A stretch of DNA of 64,000 bases from Gillisia sp. CAL575 (GCF_000403785.1 NZ_APHJ01000021.1:620001-684000); one strand, 5' to 3'. Counted from the first letter of the stretch, positions 36,376 to 45,685 are shown. Numbers and translations are program-made. The notes: generated by a model from the letters alone, not told the origin.

Positions 36376-36383
36376 CAAAGATA
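36376..36383 (-). promoter_or_regulatory. Candidate promoter for the LysE gene
   Basis: CAAAGATA reads TATCTTTG on the minus strand, an exact TAnnTTTG box 19 bases before the LysE-family start. It lies in the short spacer behind the DUF2807 gene. Confidence 0.55.
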
Positions 36384-36388
36384 AGGTT

Positions 36389-37066
36389 CTAATTTATCTT
36401 CTTAATGGTTCCACCAAATGTGGTACTCTCATCTATCTTTTCAGGATTTCCATACACATATATGGTTCCCCCAGCTCTTACTTTTGCGTTTACATAAGCT
36501 TTAGAAAAAATACTAGCAGTTCCTCCACCGGTAATACTTATACTAACATCAGTTCCTATAAGGTTTTCCCCTTTAAAATCTCCAGCTGCTTTTACATCTA
36601 TATCCTGTTTTTTTGCAGTACCAATTATAAAAAGATTCCCTCCAGTGACCACACTAGCATATAAATTTTCCAGCTCTACTTTAGCTTTTACATCTGCTCC
36701 TTCTTGAACTCTTATTTTAAGCATTGGTTGAGAAACCTTACCACAGATATCTACCGTCGCATTTTGCTTAGCTTCAACCTTTAATAACTGTTTATAATAG
36801 ATGTTAACAATCGTGTTATCCTCATTCCAAAGATGGTCCAAATCTACACTAACCTTAAGTACTCCATTTTTCACCTGAAGATTTACCTCATTACGACTAT
36901 TTCCGGTAATAATCGCCTTATTTTCATCAGTTTGAGTTAAATTTACTTTGAGACCTTTTCTAACCTCCACCTCGGTGAAATTATTTAACTCCACCGTTAT
37001 TTCCTGCGCAAATGTTATTGATGCACAAGAAAGTAGCATTAATAATATATATTTTTTCATCATCAA
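36389..37066 (-). CDS. Head-GIN domain (DUF2807) secreted beta-helix protein
   Basis: 225 residues. The signal peptide ends near ASITFAQ. The body is a repetitive beta-strand pattern (short valine/isoleucine strands with Gly and Asn turns), ending in the double GGT-type turns TGGGTAS and RAGGTIYVYGNPE that mark DUF2807 auto-adhesin-like proteins. It is predicted to be periplasmic or surface exposed. Function unknown. It follows rnr by five bases, so they share a transcript. Confidence 0.85.
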   Translation of the reverse strand: MMMKKYILLMLLSCASITFAQEITVELNNFTEVEVRKGLKVNLTQTDENKAIITGNSRNEVNLQVKNGVLKVSVDLDHLWNEDNTIVNIYYKQLLKVEAKQNATVDICGKVSQPMLKIRVQEGADVKAKVELENLYASVVTGGNLFIIGTAKKQDIDVKAAGDFKGENLIGTDVSISITGGGTASIFSKAYVNAKVRAGGTIYVYGNPEKIDESTTFGGTIKKIN

Positions 37067-37071
37067 TAATA

Positions 37072-39267
37072 TTAATCAACCTGTTCTTTTTTACCTATTA
37101 AATTGAAATCTAGATGTCTTCTTACTAGATCTGCATTTTTAACAGAAATATATACTTCATCTCCTAATTGATACATTTTCTTATTTTTTCTACCAACTAT
37201 CGCATATTGTTCTTCATCAAAATCATAATGATCATCTCTAATATCTCTTAGACGAACCATCCCTTCACATTTATTAGAAACAATTTCAACATAAATACCC
37301 CATTCTGTAACACCAGAGATTACACCTAAAAACTCTTCATCCTCATGATCTAACATAAACTTCACTTGCATGAATTTTATGGAATCACGTTCTGCATTGG
37401 TAGCTAAGCTTTCCATTTCACTACTATGATGACATTTTTCTTCGTATTCTTCTTCCTTTGCCGAAGGTTTATCATCTAGATAATTTTGTAATAATCTATG
37501 CGTCATTACATCTGGATATCTTCTAATTGGAGAAGTAAAATGTGAATAATAATCGAATGATAATCCGTAATGTCCAATATTCTTGGTGCTATAGTAAGCC
37601 TTACTCATGGTCCTAATAGTAAGAGTATCTACCAAGTTTTGTTCTTTTGTTCCTTGAACGTCGCTTAAAAGGCTATTTAAAGAGGAAGAGACAGAAGATT
37701 TATCTTTTAAGTCGATCTTATATCCAAATTTAGCAATCACCGTTTGCAGTGTATTCAATTTAGATTCATCCGGCTCATCATGACATCGATAAACAAAAGT
37801 CTTTTTTGGAGTTTGCTTTCCTATGAACTGTGCAACTCTTCTATTAGCCAATAACATAAATTCTTCAATCAGTTTATTAGCCTCTTCTGAAGTTTTAAAA
37901 AATACTCCAACAGGTTCATTCTCCTCATTCAAATTGAATTTGACTTCAACTTTATCAAAAGAAATAGCACCATCTGCCATACGTCTTACACGCATTTGTT
38001 TTGCAAGATCGTTAAGAGTTACAATCGCATCTACAATATTATCACCAACCTTATATCCATTTTCACGAATAGATATCTCTTCTGGAATAGTTGCTTCTCC
38101 TGTTTCAATTATATGTTGAGCCTCTTCATAAGCAAAACGCTCATCAGATAATGTTACCGTTCTACCAAACCATTCGTTAATTACAAATCCTTTATTATCC
38201 ATTTCAAAAACCGCAGAAAAAGTATATTTCTCTTCATTTGGTCTCAAAGAACATGCATTATTAGATAAAACTTCTGGTAACATTGGTACAACCCTATCCA
38301 CTAAATAAACAGAGGTTGCTCTCTCATAAGCTTCATCATCCAGAATAGTTCCTGGTTTTAAATAATGAGAAACATCTGCAATATGAATTCCAATTTCAAG
38401 ATTACCATTTTCAAGCTTTTTAAAACTTAAGGCATCATCAAAATCTTTTGCGTCTTTAGGGTCTATAGTAAAAGTTAGAGTATCCCTAAGATCTCTACGT
38501 TTTTTTATTTCGTCCTCCTGAATTGAGGTATCTATATTGTTGGCAAAATCTTCAATCTCTTTAGGAAATTCATGAGGCAATCCATATTGGGCTAGAATCG
38601 CATGCATTTCTGTATGATGCTCTCCCGGTTTTCCTAAAACTTCTTTTATACTTCCAAACGGAGAATCTGCCTTTTCGGGCCATTCCTCCATGGTTACAAC
38701 AACTTTATCTCCATCCTGCGCATCCAGCATTTTGTTTTTCTGAACAAAAATATCTGTATACATTTTAGGATCTTGAATGGCTACAAAACCAAAATTTGGT
38801 TGCATTTGTAAAACACCTACGAATTCAGTTTTTCTCCTGTTTATAATCCGTACAATCTCTCCTTCAGATTTTCTTTTCTTCCTTTTGTTGTAGACATAAA
38901 CTTCTACTTCATCCCCATTCAAAGCTTTATTTAAGGCATTAGCAGGAATAAAAATATCCTCCTCCATATCCTCAACTACAACATAACCAAAACCCTTAGT
39001 GGTCATATCAAGCTTACCTTGATAATATTCTGGATTTCCACCCATCTTAAACTTTCCTCTTTCTTCCTCTTCAATTTGCTTTTTAGCAGCCAATTGAGCT
39101 AAATTTCTAATAATATGGTTCCTGGAACTAGCATCTGTAAGATCTAGTTTTGCAGCAATTTGTTTGTAGTTAAAGCTTGTGCTTGGGGATTTTCTTAATA
39201 TATCTAAGATGCTTTTGGAAAGATTTCCTTCATTCTTAGATTGTGATCCTTTATTCTTTCTATTCAT
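37072..39267 (-). CDS. rnr: Ribonuclease R (3'-5' exoribonuclease)
   Basis: 731 residues. It degrades structured RNA. The N-terminal helix-turn-helix-like domain (about 15-65) is followed by two cold-shock-like OB domains, the RNB catalytic domain with DAKDFDDALS near 258 (the acidic metal-binding Asp cluster) and YSHFTSPIRRYPD near 575, and a C-terminal S1 domain (about 640-715). There are no frameshifts. The long non-coding stretch upstream is described separately. Confidence 0.96.
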   Translation of the reverse strand: MNRKNKGSQSKNEGNLSKSILDILRKSPSTSFNYKQIAAKLDLTDASSRNHIIRNLAQLAAKKQIEEEERGKFKMGGNPEYYQGKLDMTTKGFGYVVVEDMEEDIFIPANALNKALNGDEVEVYVYNKRKKRKSEGEIVRIINRRKTEFVGVLQMQPNFGFVAIQDPKMYTDIFVQKNKMLDAQDGDKVVVTMEEWPEKADSPFGSIKEVLGKPGEHHTEMHAILAQYGLPHEFPKEIEDFANNIDTSIQEDEIKKRRDLRDTLTFTIDPKDAKDFDDALSFKKLENGNLEIGIHIADVSHYLKPGTILDDEAYERATSVYLVDRVVPMLPEVLSNNACSLRPNEEKYTFSAVFEMDNKGFVINEWFGRTVTLSDERFAYEEAQHIIETGEATIPEEISIRENGYKVGDNIVDAIVTLNDLAKQMRVRRMADGAISFDKVEVKFNLNEENEPVGVFFKTSEEANKLIEEFMLLANRRVAQFIGKQTPKKTFVYRCHDEPDESKLNTLQTVIAKFGYKIDLKDKSSVSSSLNSLLSDVQGTKEQNLVDTLTIRTMSKAYYSTKNIGHYGLSFDYYSHFTSPIRRYPDVMTHRLLQNYLDDKPSAKEEEYEEKCHHSSEMESLATNAERDSIKFMQVKFMLDHEDEEFLGVISGVTEWGIYVEIVSNKCEGMVRLRDIRDDHYDFDEEQYAIVGRKNKKMYQLGDEVYISVKNADLVRRHLDFNLIGKKEQVD

Positions 39268-39507
39268 AAATCTTAATAAGCTATAAAATTACAGTTAAAA
39301 TGTGACTTTAAATTAATCTATCAATAAAGTTTTGTTAAGCCTCTAATCGTAGATGAAGATTGTATTAAGACTAATTCATTTTGATTTTCAGATATTTAGA
39401 TATAAAAAAAATCTAATAAAAATATTCTAATTATTAAAGTTTTCTTAATTTTAAGATAACATCTCTTTCTAAATTTCCCCACATATTTGTAAGAAAAAGT
39501 GATTTTA

Positions 39508-39672
39508 ATGAATATTTCAACAAAAATATCGCTTCTATTTTATCTTATATTTCTCTTGGGAATAATAAGTGTTTTTTTAATTATTACTAAAACACTAAAT
39601 GAAAAAAGCACAATAAATTTAAATTCTACCACAGTTATTTATTCTCCTAATTCAGAATTTAAAAATGTCTAA
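39508..39672 (+). CDS. Possible 54-residue single-helix membrane peptide
   Basis: ATG at 39508 to TAA at 39670-39672. After a short basic start (MNISTKIS) comes one continuous membrane helix of about 21 residues (LLFYLIFLLGIISVFLIIT), then a polar S/T/N-rich tail of 26 residues. That layout is typical of small membrane peptides, or of the N-terminus of a sensor protein that has lost the rest. An imperfect -7 box (CATATTTG, first base off) lies about 20 bases upstream. It matches no family I recognise, and in AT-rich DNA it could be a chance frame. Confidence 0.35.
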   Translation: MNISTKISLLFYLIFLLGIISVFLIITKTLNEKSTINLNSTTVIYSPNSEFKNV

Positions 39673-40373
39673 AAATCAGATGTTTAGATAAAGAAGACTA
39701 GAATTTATAAATTCCACTCTTGGTAATAAAAATCATAAATATCTTATATACAGTATATTAATGAAAAAATTCTTTAAAAATAATCAAATTAGCATTTTGT
39801 TTTCTAAATATAAATTAAAGAAATGAATTTAGGTTGAGAGCTTTTTAACTGAAGTTATAAACACTTATATTATATTTATCTTTTTTCTTCTATTTAAAAA
39901 ATTAAAACTGTTGGTTATTATAGCTTGTTAACTTCTAGCATAACTTTTTCCAAAAAAAATAGGTTTTTGAGATACCAACATTTTAGATTGACTTGTTAAC
40001 AGCTTTAAAAATTTCTAAAGAACTGATACTCTTATTATTTTAAGATTTACTTAACAATGGTTAACAATTAAATGTTAATAGAACTTCTTAAAAACTATAT
40101 CTCTTTTCGTTGTTCACAATCTACAATTTGATGCTCATAACTTCCCTAGAAATTCTATAGTTATAATTAGGAGAAATGGATTTTAAATTGCTATTCCAAA
40201 TTCTAACTAGAAAAGCAAATTTTGTTGTTATATTCTAGCATATTGTTATTCACATTTTATCAAAATTCTTAACTGCTTAAGAACAGGGCATTTAGAAATA
40301 GTAATTAACAATGTAAATTTTAATAGTTAACAACCCATTTTTTACCTTTGTTCAACCTCTTAAAACAAAAAAT
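39673..40373. other. 700-base AT-rich non-coding region with TTGTTAA/TTAACAA repeats
   Basis: This is the largest gene-free stretch in the window. With the part before the small ORF it holds seven copies of TTGTTAA or its complement. Three read TTGTTAA (39332, 39925, 39993), then four read TTAACAA (40051, 40061, 40305, 40327). Four of them extend to GTTAACAA/TTGTTAAC. There is one exact DnaA-box-like TTATTCACA at 40246-40254 and a near match TTGTTCACA at 40110-40118. No ORF over 60 codons and no tRNA are present. It could be a replication or multi-operator region; nothing here proves it. Confidence 0.5.
40343..40350 (+). promoter_or_regulatory. Promoter for rpiB
   Basis: TACCTTTG is an exact TAnnTTTG box 23 bases before the rpiB ATG. 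The last TTAACAA copy lies just upstream (40327-40333), near the position of a -33 element. Confidence 0.6.
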
Positions 40374-40805
40374 ATGAAAATTGCCATTGGAAATGACCAC
40401 GCAGGAACCGATTATAAGTATGCTATTGTAGCGTATTTAGAATCTAAAGGGATTAGCCTTACTAATTACGGTACAGATTCTGAAGCTAGTGTTGATTATC
40501 CAGATTTTGTTCATCCTGTAGCTAACGATGTAGAAACTGAAGCTGTAGATATGGGTATTATTATTTGTGGAAGCGGAAATGGAGCTTCTATGACAGCTAA
40601 TAAACATCAAGGTATCCGTTGTGCATTATGTTGGACAGTAGAGATCACCAAACTTGCCAGACAACATAACAATGCCAATATATTAAGCATTCCCGCTAGA
40701 TATGTTTCACAAACGCAAGCTGTAGATATGGTAGATGCATTTTTAAATACTGTATTTGAAGGTGGACGTCATCAAAATAGAGTAGAAAAAATACCTGTAA
40801 AATAG
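40374..40805 (+). CDS. rpiB: Ribose-5-phosphate isomerase B
   Basis: 143 residues. It interconverts ribose-5-phosphate and ribulose-5-phosphate in the pentose phosphate pathway. Family blocks are GNDHAGTDYK at the start, TDSEASVDYPDF near 35, the substrate loop IICGSGNGASMTANKHQGIR near 62-81, and HNNANILSIPARYV near 100. Length is typical. Three bases separate it from the cation transporter gene, which may be co-transcribed. Confidence 0.96.
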   Translation: MKIAIGNDHAGTDYKYAIVAYLESKGISLTNYGTDSEASVDYPDFVHPVANDVETEAVDMGIIICGSGNGASMTANKHQGIRCALCWTVEITKLARQHNNANILSIPARYVSQTQAVDMVDAFLNTVFEGGRHQNRVEKIPVK

Positions 40806-40808
40806 TTA

Positions 40809-41716
40809 ATGGGACATAATCACGATCATGGAAATATTAAGGATGTAAAAGGTAAAAATCTTTTAATTTCTATATTTCTTAATATTGGAATTACAATTGC
40901 ACAGGTAATAGGTGGCTTGTTAAGTGGAAGCTTAGCTTTACTTTCAGATGCACTCCATAATTTTAGTGATGTTCTCTCATTATTGGTAAGTTATATAGCA
41001 AATATTCTTTCTAAAAAAGATGCTTCGTTAAAACATACATTTGGATATAAAAGAGCCGAGATTGTTGCGGCTTTCGTTAATGCCTCTACTCTTATTGTTG
41101 TAGCAGTAATTCTAATTATAGAAGCAGCTCAAAGATTTAAGAATCCAGAAACTATTAATTCTAATTTAGTTATTTGTTATCCATTTTAGCAATTTTAGGA
41201 AATGGATTTAGTGTTTTGCTATTAAAAAAAGATAGTAAAGCCAACCTTAATATGCGCTCTGCATATCTACATTTACTTACAGATATGATGGCTTCTGTAG
41301 CTGTTCTAGCCGGGGGATTATTAATGAAATATTATCAAATTTTCTGGATAGATAGTGTACTTACTCTAGCTATTGCGATTTATCTGATTATCGTAGGTTA
41401 CGATCTCTTGAAATCGGCTACTAAGGTGCTTATGCTTTTTACACCTAGCGATCTCGCTTTAGAAGATATAGCTGAAAAAATTTGTACTATTTCTCAAATA
41501 AAGAACGTTCATCATCTACATGTATGGCAACTAAATGAAGCAGAAATTCATCTAGAAGGACATGTGGATTTTTATGATGATATTAACCTGACTAAGTTTG
41601 AAGAAATACTTTCTGAAATAGAAGAATTAGTGTATCATTCCTACGGAATAAATCATGTGAATATTCAACCTGAATTTGGAAAGTGTGATAATAAGGATCT
41701 AATAGTTCAGGATTAA
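40809..41716 (+). pseudogene. Cation diffusion facilitator (zinc-type efflux) gene split by a one-base frameshift
   Basis: Two overlapping frames together make one CDF transporter of about 300 residues. The first (40809-41189) has the His-rich start MGHNHDHG, LALLSDALHNFSDVL with the metal-binding D/H residues, and FGYKRAEI. The second, from about 41174 to 41716, continues with LSILAILGNGFSV, the second metal site HLLTDMMASVAV, and the cytoplasmic C-terminal domain (HHLHVWQLNE). The break is at 41176-41177: ATTTGTTATCC gives ICYPF-stop, whereas one extra G would give I-W-L-S-I-L, the sequence expected in the family. Either a recent mutation or a sequencing error. If real, zinc efflux by this gene is lost. 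Confidence 0.85.
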
Positions 41717-41757
41717 AAACTAAAATATATAAGTGTTTTTTGTCATACTAATTAGCT

Positions 41758-41850
41758 CGTCACCCTGAATTTACCTGCCCGTACCGTTCGGGCGGGTTTC
41801 AGGGTCTCAATTTAAATTTTCAAAGATTCTGAAACAAGTTCAGAATGACG
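41758..41850. repeat. CGTCA...TGACG dispersed hairpin repeat, copy 2
   Basis: Bounded by CGTCA (41758-41762) and TGACG (41846-41850). It contains ACCCTGAA...TTCAGGGT, and nested in that loop is a second GC-rich hairpin (CCCG...CGGG). Then TTCTGAAAC...GTTCAGAA forms a third hairpin. Same class as the element at 21130-21213. Confidence 0.7.
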
Positions 41851-41896
41851 TACCTACTCAGTTTATGATTTTTTATGGACAATATAAATTAAAAAT

Positions 41897-42337
41897 ATGC
41901 AGATTAAAGTAAAGACATTTGAAGAATTAAGCTTGAACGAATTATATGAAGTGCTCGCTCTTAGGTCTGAAGTTTTTGTGGTAGAACAAGATTGCGTGTA
42001 CCAGGATATTGACGGGAAAGATCAAAAAGCGCTTCATATTTTAGGATATAAAGAAGGAAAATTGGTTGCTTATACCAGGTGTTTTAATAAAGGTCAATAT
42101 TTTGAGGAAGCTTCTATAGGAAGAGTTTTAGTGAAAGAAGATCAACGAAAATATGGTTATGGTCACCAAATTTTTGAAGCTTCAATAAAAGAAGTAGAAT
42201 CTAGATTTGCTGCTGAAAGAATTAAAATTTCAGCACAACAATATCTTATTAAATTCTATGAAAGCCACAATTTTGAACAAACTGGAGAGGGATATTTAGA
42301 AGATGGAATTCCGCATATTGGAATGATAAAATCTTAA
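41897..42337 (+). CDS. GNAT family N-acetyltransferase, ElaA type
   Basis: 146 residues. The ElaA-like pattern is clear: LYEVLALRSEVFVVEQDCVYQDIDG near the start, YTRCF near residue 55, ASIGRVLVKEDQRKYGYGHQIFE with the acetyl-CoA-binding R/Q-x-x-G-x-G/A region near 72, and the C-terminal FYESHNFEQTGEGYLEDGIPHIGM. The acceptor is not known. It is preceded by a dispersed repeat, so it is probably transcribed on its own. Confidence 0.9.
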   Translation: MQIKVKTFEELSLNELYEVLALRSEVFVVEQDCVYQDIDGKDQKALHILGYKEGKLVAYTRCFNKGQYFEEASIGRVLVKEDQRKYGYGHQIFEASIKEVESRFAAERIKISAQQYLIKFYESHNFEQTGEGYLEDGIPHIGMIKS

Positions 42338-42496
42338 CGTAAATACTGTTCAGTTTGCTGCATTAAATTTGCAGCAGACTTTAAAAAAGCTAGCTTTTAT
42401 ATTTTAGAAAGATTGGTACTCCTGGTTTTATTATCATATTAAATGGTTTTATTAACTCTTTTTTAATCCATTTAACTGTTTCCCTGGAACTTACAT

Positions 42497-43738
42497 TTAC
42501 TCCTTATTACGTAATTTGTCAAAATGGCCAATAATTCTTGGTGCCGTTAACCCATGTATTACAATAGAAATAAGAATGACATAAAAAGTGATGCCGTATA
42601 GCTCATTTTTATTTTCAAAATTATCATACTGAATAAATGCCCATGATATATAAAACACAGAACCAATTCCTCTTATTCCCAGAAAACTGATTGCAAGTTT
42701 TGTTTTAATGGGATCTTTAACTCCTATTAAACCAATAAGACCAGCTAGGGGACGAATAATAAGAACAAAAATAAAAGCAAAAAGAATTCCCTTCCAATCT
42801 GTAAGGGTGAGAATTCCATTAAGGATAGAGCCTCCAAAAAGTATCACCCAAACGGTTAATAAAAGTCTTTCGATTTCATTAATAAAATCGTGCATTTTAG
42901 TTTTATAATCCCCGCTTATTTTTTCGTAGTATCTCAAGGTTAAGCCTACAAAGAACACTGCAAGAAAGCCGTATCCATGAAGGATTTCTGTGAGGCCATA
43001 AGTCATAAATGTAAGTGAAAGTGAAACAAATCCATCAAAAGTTTTTATACCTGTAACTACATGAAGCCTGTCAAGTAAGTAACCTATCAATCTCCCAATT
43101 ACAATACCCAATATAACTCCAATCACTACTTTTAAAAGTAGTTTATCCCAAAACCAGTCAGCAAAATTTAAAGTTGCCCATCCTCCTGCTTGTGCCACCA
43201 TTACAGCCAGGTAGGTAAAGGGAAAAGCCATCCCATCATTAAGACCGGCCTCTGTTGTGAGGGTGAATTTTCTCTTGTCTTCTGGTTCAGATTCCCGGGT
43301 TGGTTCTTCAAGTTGAACTTCAGCGGCAAGTACGGGATCTGTAGGTGCGAGGACAGCAGCAAGAAGCAAAGAAGATGGAATACTAAAGGCCAGAAAATAA
43401 ATACCCATAAAATACGCAGCTGCAATGCAGATGGGCATTGTTATAAAAACCAATAACAATGGTCTTTTCCACGTCGAAAAAGAAAAAATGCTGCCTATCT
43501 TTAAGCCGGCTCCCATCAAAGCAATAATGACTATTAATTCAGAAAAATACATCAGATTGATGTCACTCCATAATGGATCCGGCCAGGCCAATGGGGCTCC
43601 AATAGCATACAATAAGAATCCTAAAAGAATCAAAATTATAGGAAAACTAATTTTTATTATTTTGGAAATTGAAGGTAACCATGCCATTATCAATGTAGCA
43701 AAGCCCAATGAAGCCAGCACTAGATAATGTTCATTCAT
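42497..43738 (-). CDS. CPA1-type cation:proton antiporter (without C-terminal RCK domain)
   Basis: 413 residues, about 12 membrane helices. Characteristic are the inner helix VLAPTDPVLAAEVQLEEP near residue 130 and the EAGLNDGMAFPFTYLAV block near 163 with the conserved N-D pair. The second half has FFVGLTLRYYEK and IRGIGSVFYISWAF. It exchanges Na+ or K+ for H+ across the inner membrane. Unlike the antiporter at 50861 it ends shortly after the last helix, with no regulatory domain. It stands alone; no promoter box was found. Confidence 0.9.
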   Translation of the reverse strand: MNEHYLVLASLGFATLIMAWLPSISKIIKISFPIILILLGFLLYAIGAPLAWPDPLWSDINLMYFSELIVIIALMGAGLKIGSIFSFSTWKRPLLLVFITMPICIAAAYFMGIYFLAFSIPSSLLLAAVLAPTDPVLAAEVQLEEPTRESEPEDKRKFTLTTEAGLNDGMAFPFTYLAVMVAQAGGWATLNFADWFWDKLLLKVVIGVILGIVIGRLIGYLLDRLHVVTGIKTFDGFVSLSLTFMTYGLTEILHGYGFLAVFFVGLTLRYYEKISGDYKTKMHDFINEIERLLLTVWVILFGGSILNGILTLTDWKGILFAFIFVLIIRPLAGLIGLIGVKDPIKTKLAISFLGIRGIGSVFYISWAFIQYDNFENKNELYGITFYVILISIVIHGLTAPRIIGHFDKLRNKE

Positions 43739-44050
43739 AGGAAATATAGTTAGAATAGATTTAAAAGAAATCCAATATTAGTTTTAATCTAAAAAATAAA
43801 ATTACCCTATTTAAAAATGATACTGGAGAATTTTGCAAAACTGTAACATTTTTTAAATGAATATTTTTGAGGTATTAAAGATGCTGAATTTTCGGACGTC
43901 TCGGGACAGCATTTCGGCAGTTAAAATAGTATCGTCACCCTGAACTTGTTTCAGGATTTATTTGCAGTCCACTTAGAAAAAAATAGCAATGGCTGTTTAT
44001 AAACTCATTAAAAAATTAAGGTGACGCAGCTTACATAAAAATCTTGTTTT
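43739..44050. other. 312-base spacer holding a dispersed repeat
   Basis: Non-coding. It holds the third CGTCA...TGACG-type element with an ATGCTG...CAGCAT hairpin (43881-44026). Otherwise AT-rich, with no further motif seen. Confidence 0.6.
43881..44026. repeat. CGTCA...TGACG dispersed hairpin repeat, copy 3 (modules in inverted order)
   Basis: ATGCTGAAT...CAGCAT (43881-43912) comes first, then CGTCACCCTGAA...TTCAGG (43933-43954), with TGACG at 44022-44026. The two modules are those of the 21130-21213 element, but the order is swapped. Confidence 0.6.
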
Positions 44051-45685
44051 TTACTTCAAAATACCTGAATATCTTGAACTATTTCCAAGAATATCTTGAG
44101 CTTCAGTAATTTCAGGATTTTCTAGAATATAATGCTGGTACAAACCTTCTTGATAGAAATATCGTTTAATTATTTCATCGGTCAAAAGAGTTGTTATCTC
44201 TGCTTTTTTAGCATCTAGATCTTCCTTTTTAGCTGTGGCTATCTTATTTAATGTTTGATTGTAAGAGTTTAAAATATCTTCAGAAAAACCCTCTTTTTCA
44301 GCAGTATATAAAGCAGCTTCCAAGTCTTTTTCTGTTCGAGTCTGGTAACTAAAATCACTTTTATTTAAATATGCCTTAAAAGCAGTATAATCTTCATTAG
44401 TAAATTTAAAATCTTGAGGACTTTCCAATTTATGAGTATAATAATACTGGGTAGCAAAGTCAAAAATAGCACTGTTAGCCAGCAAGGCATTTGTAACTGC
44501 ACTAAATTCTGAAGTCTCTAAGGTGATATCTGGTAATACTCCTCCTCCATCAAAAACGCTTCGTCCATTCTTGGTCTTAAATTCGTTATAATCCTCTACT
44601 TTGGTTCTAATTGCTTTGCCATCCTTATCTCGTTCACGATAATTCAAAGCTTGAATACATCGTCCGCTTGGGGTATAATATCTGGAAATTGTAAGTTTTA
44701 GCTGAGTCCCGTAGGCCAATTCTTTTGGACGTTGCACAAGTCCTTTTCCAAAACTTCTTGCACCTACAATCACAGCTCTATCTAGATCCTGTAAAGAACC
44801 TGCAACAATTTCACTAGCAGAAGCACTGCGCCCATTAATAATTACTACCAAAGGAATCTTAGTATTTATTGGTTCTTTTTGGGTAAAATATTCACGGTTA
44901 TATTTTTCTATTACAGATTTGGTAGTGGTTATCAATTGTCCTTTATCTACAAAGATATTACTAACATTAATAGCTTCACTAAGCAAGCCACCTGGATTCC
45001 CTCTAAGATCTAAAATTATTTTTGTTGCTCCTTCAGCTTCAAGATCTTTTAAGGCTTTAATAGTTTCTGAAGAGGCATTTTCATTGAATCTAGACAAAAC
45101 AATATATCCTGTATTATCACTTAACAATTCATAAAAAGGAACTGCTTTAAGCGTAACTATCCCTCTTGTTAAGGTAGTAGAAAGTTTTTTCCCCTGTCTT
45201 AGATAAGTAAGTGTGATCTGGGAATTTGGAGCTCCATTAAGCAAATCTGAAGCATTATCTGTGAAATCGACTACAGATAGACCGCCAATCTCTATTATTT
45301 CGTCTCCGGGCTTTAAACCTGCTTTATCTGCAGGAAAACCTTTGTAAGTTTCAAGGATCACAAAACTTTCTTTCTGGATTCTCACTGAAGCACCAATTCC
45401 TTGGTATTCCCCAGCGGTATTCATTCTTGAAGCTTCAACATCCTGCTCATTGTAATAATTAGTATAAGGATCCAGATCGGCAAGCATGGCTTTAATTGCA
45501 GTATCCATTAACTCAGCGGGATTGGTTTCATCTACATAATTCATATTCAACTCTTTAAAAAGAGTGGTGAATATTTCTAATTGTTTCGCGATTTCAAAAA
45601 AGTCGGTCCTAAAGGAGCTCGCCCCAATAAAGAGGCTTACAGCAATAAAAATTACTGATATTCTTTTAAGTATTCTTGTTTTCAT
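44051..45685 (-). CDS. S41 family C-terminal processing peptidase (CtpA/Prc-like)
   Basis: 544 residues. The signal peptide is near LFIGASSFR. An N-terminal helical part is followed by a PDZ domain (about 90-165, with GYQ-GIGASVRI), then the S41 catalytic core with the Gly-rich SASEIVAGSLQDL near 290, carrying the nucleophile Ser, and SFGKGLVQ near 315 with the Lys general base. A long C-terminal helical region follows. It degrades or matures periplasmic proteins. It overlaps the rnpA 3' end by 20 bases, an arrangement I recall from other flavobacteria. Confidence 0.93.
   Translation of the reverse strand: MKTRILKRISVIFIAVSLFIGASSFRTDFFEIAKQLEIFTTLFKELNMNYVDETNPAELMDTAIKAMLADLDPYTNYYNEQDVEASRMNTAGEYQGIGASVRIQKESFVILETYKGFPADKAGLKPGDEIIEIGGLSVVDFTDNASDLLNGAPNSQITLTYLRQGKKLSTTLTRGIVTLKAVPFYELLSDNTGYIVLSRFNENASSETIKALKDLEAEGATKIILDLRGNPGGLLSEAINVSNIFVDKGQLITTTKSVIEKYNREYFTQKEPINTKIPLVVIINGRSASASEIVAGSLQDLDRAVIVGARSFGKGLVQRPKELAYGTQLKLTISRYYTPSGRCIQALNYRERDKDGKAIRTKVEDYNEFKTKNGRSVFDGGGVLPDITLETSEFSAVTNALLANSAIFDFATQYYYTHKLESPQDFKFTNEDYTAFKAYLNKSDFSYQTRTEKDLEAALYTAEKEGFSEDILNSYNQTLNKIATAKKEDLDAKKAEITTLLTDEIIKRYFYQEGLYQHYILENPEITEAQDILGNSSRYSGILK

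Noticed and set aside
37541-37549. TGTGAATAA, an exact DnaA-box complement
   Set aside because: It lies inside the rnr coding sequence without neighbouring boxes; it also shows that single boxes occur by chance in this AT-rich DNA.
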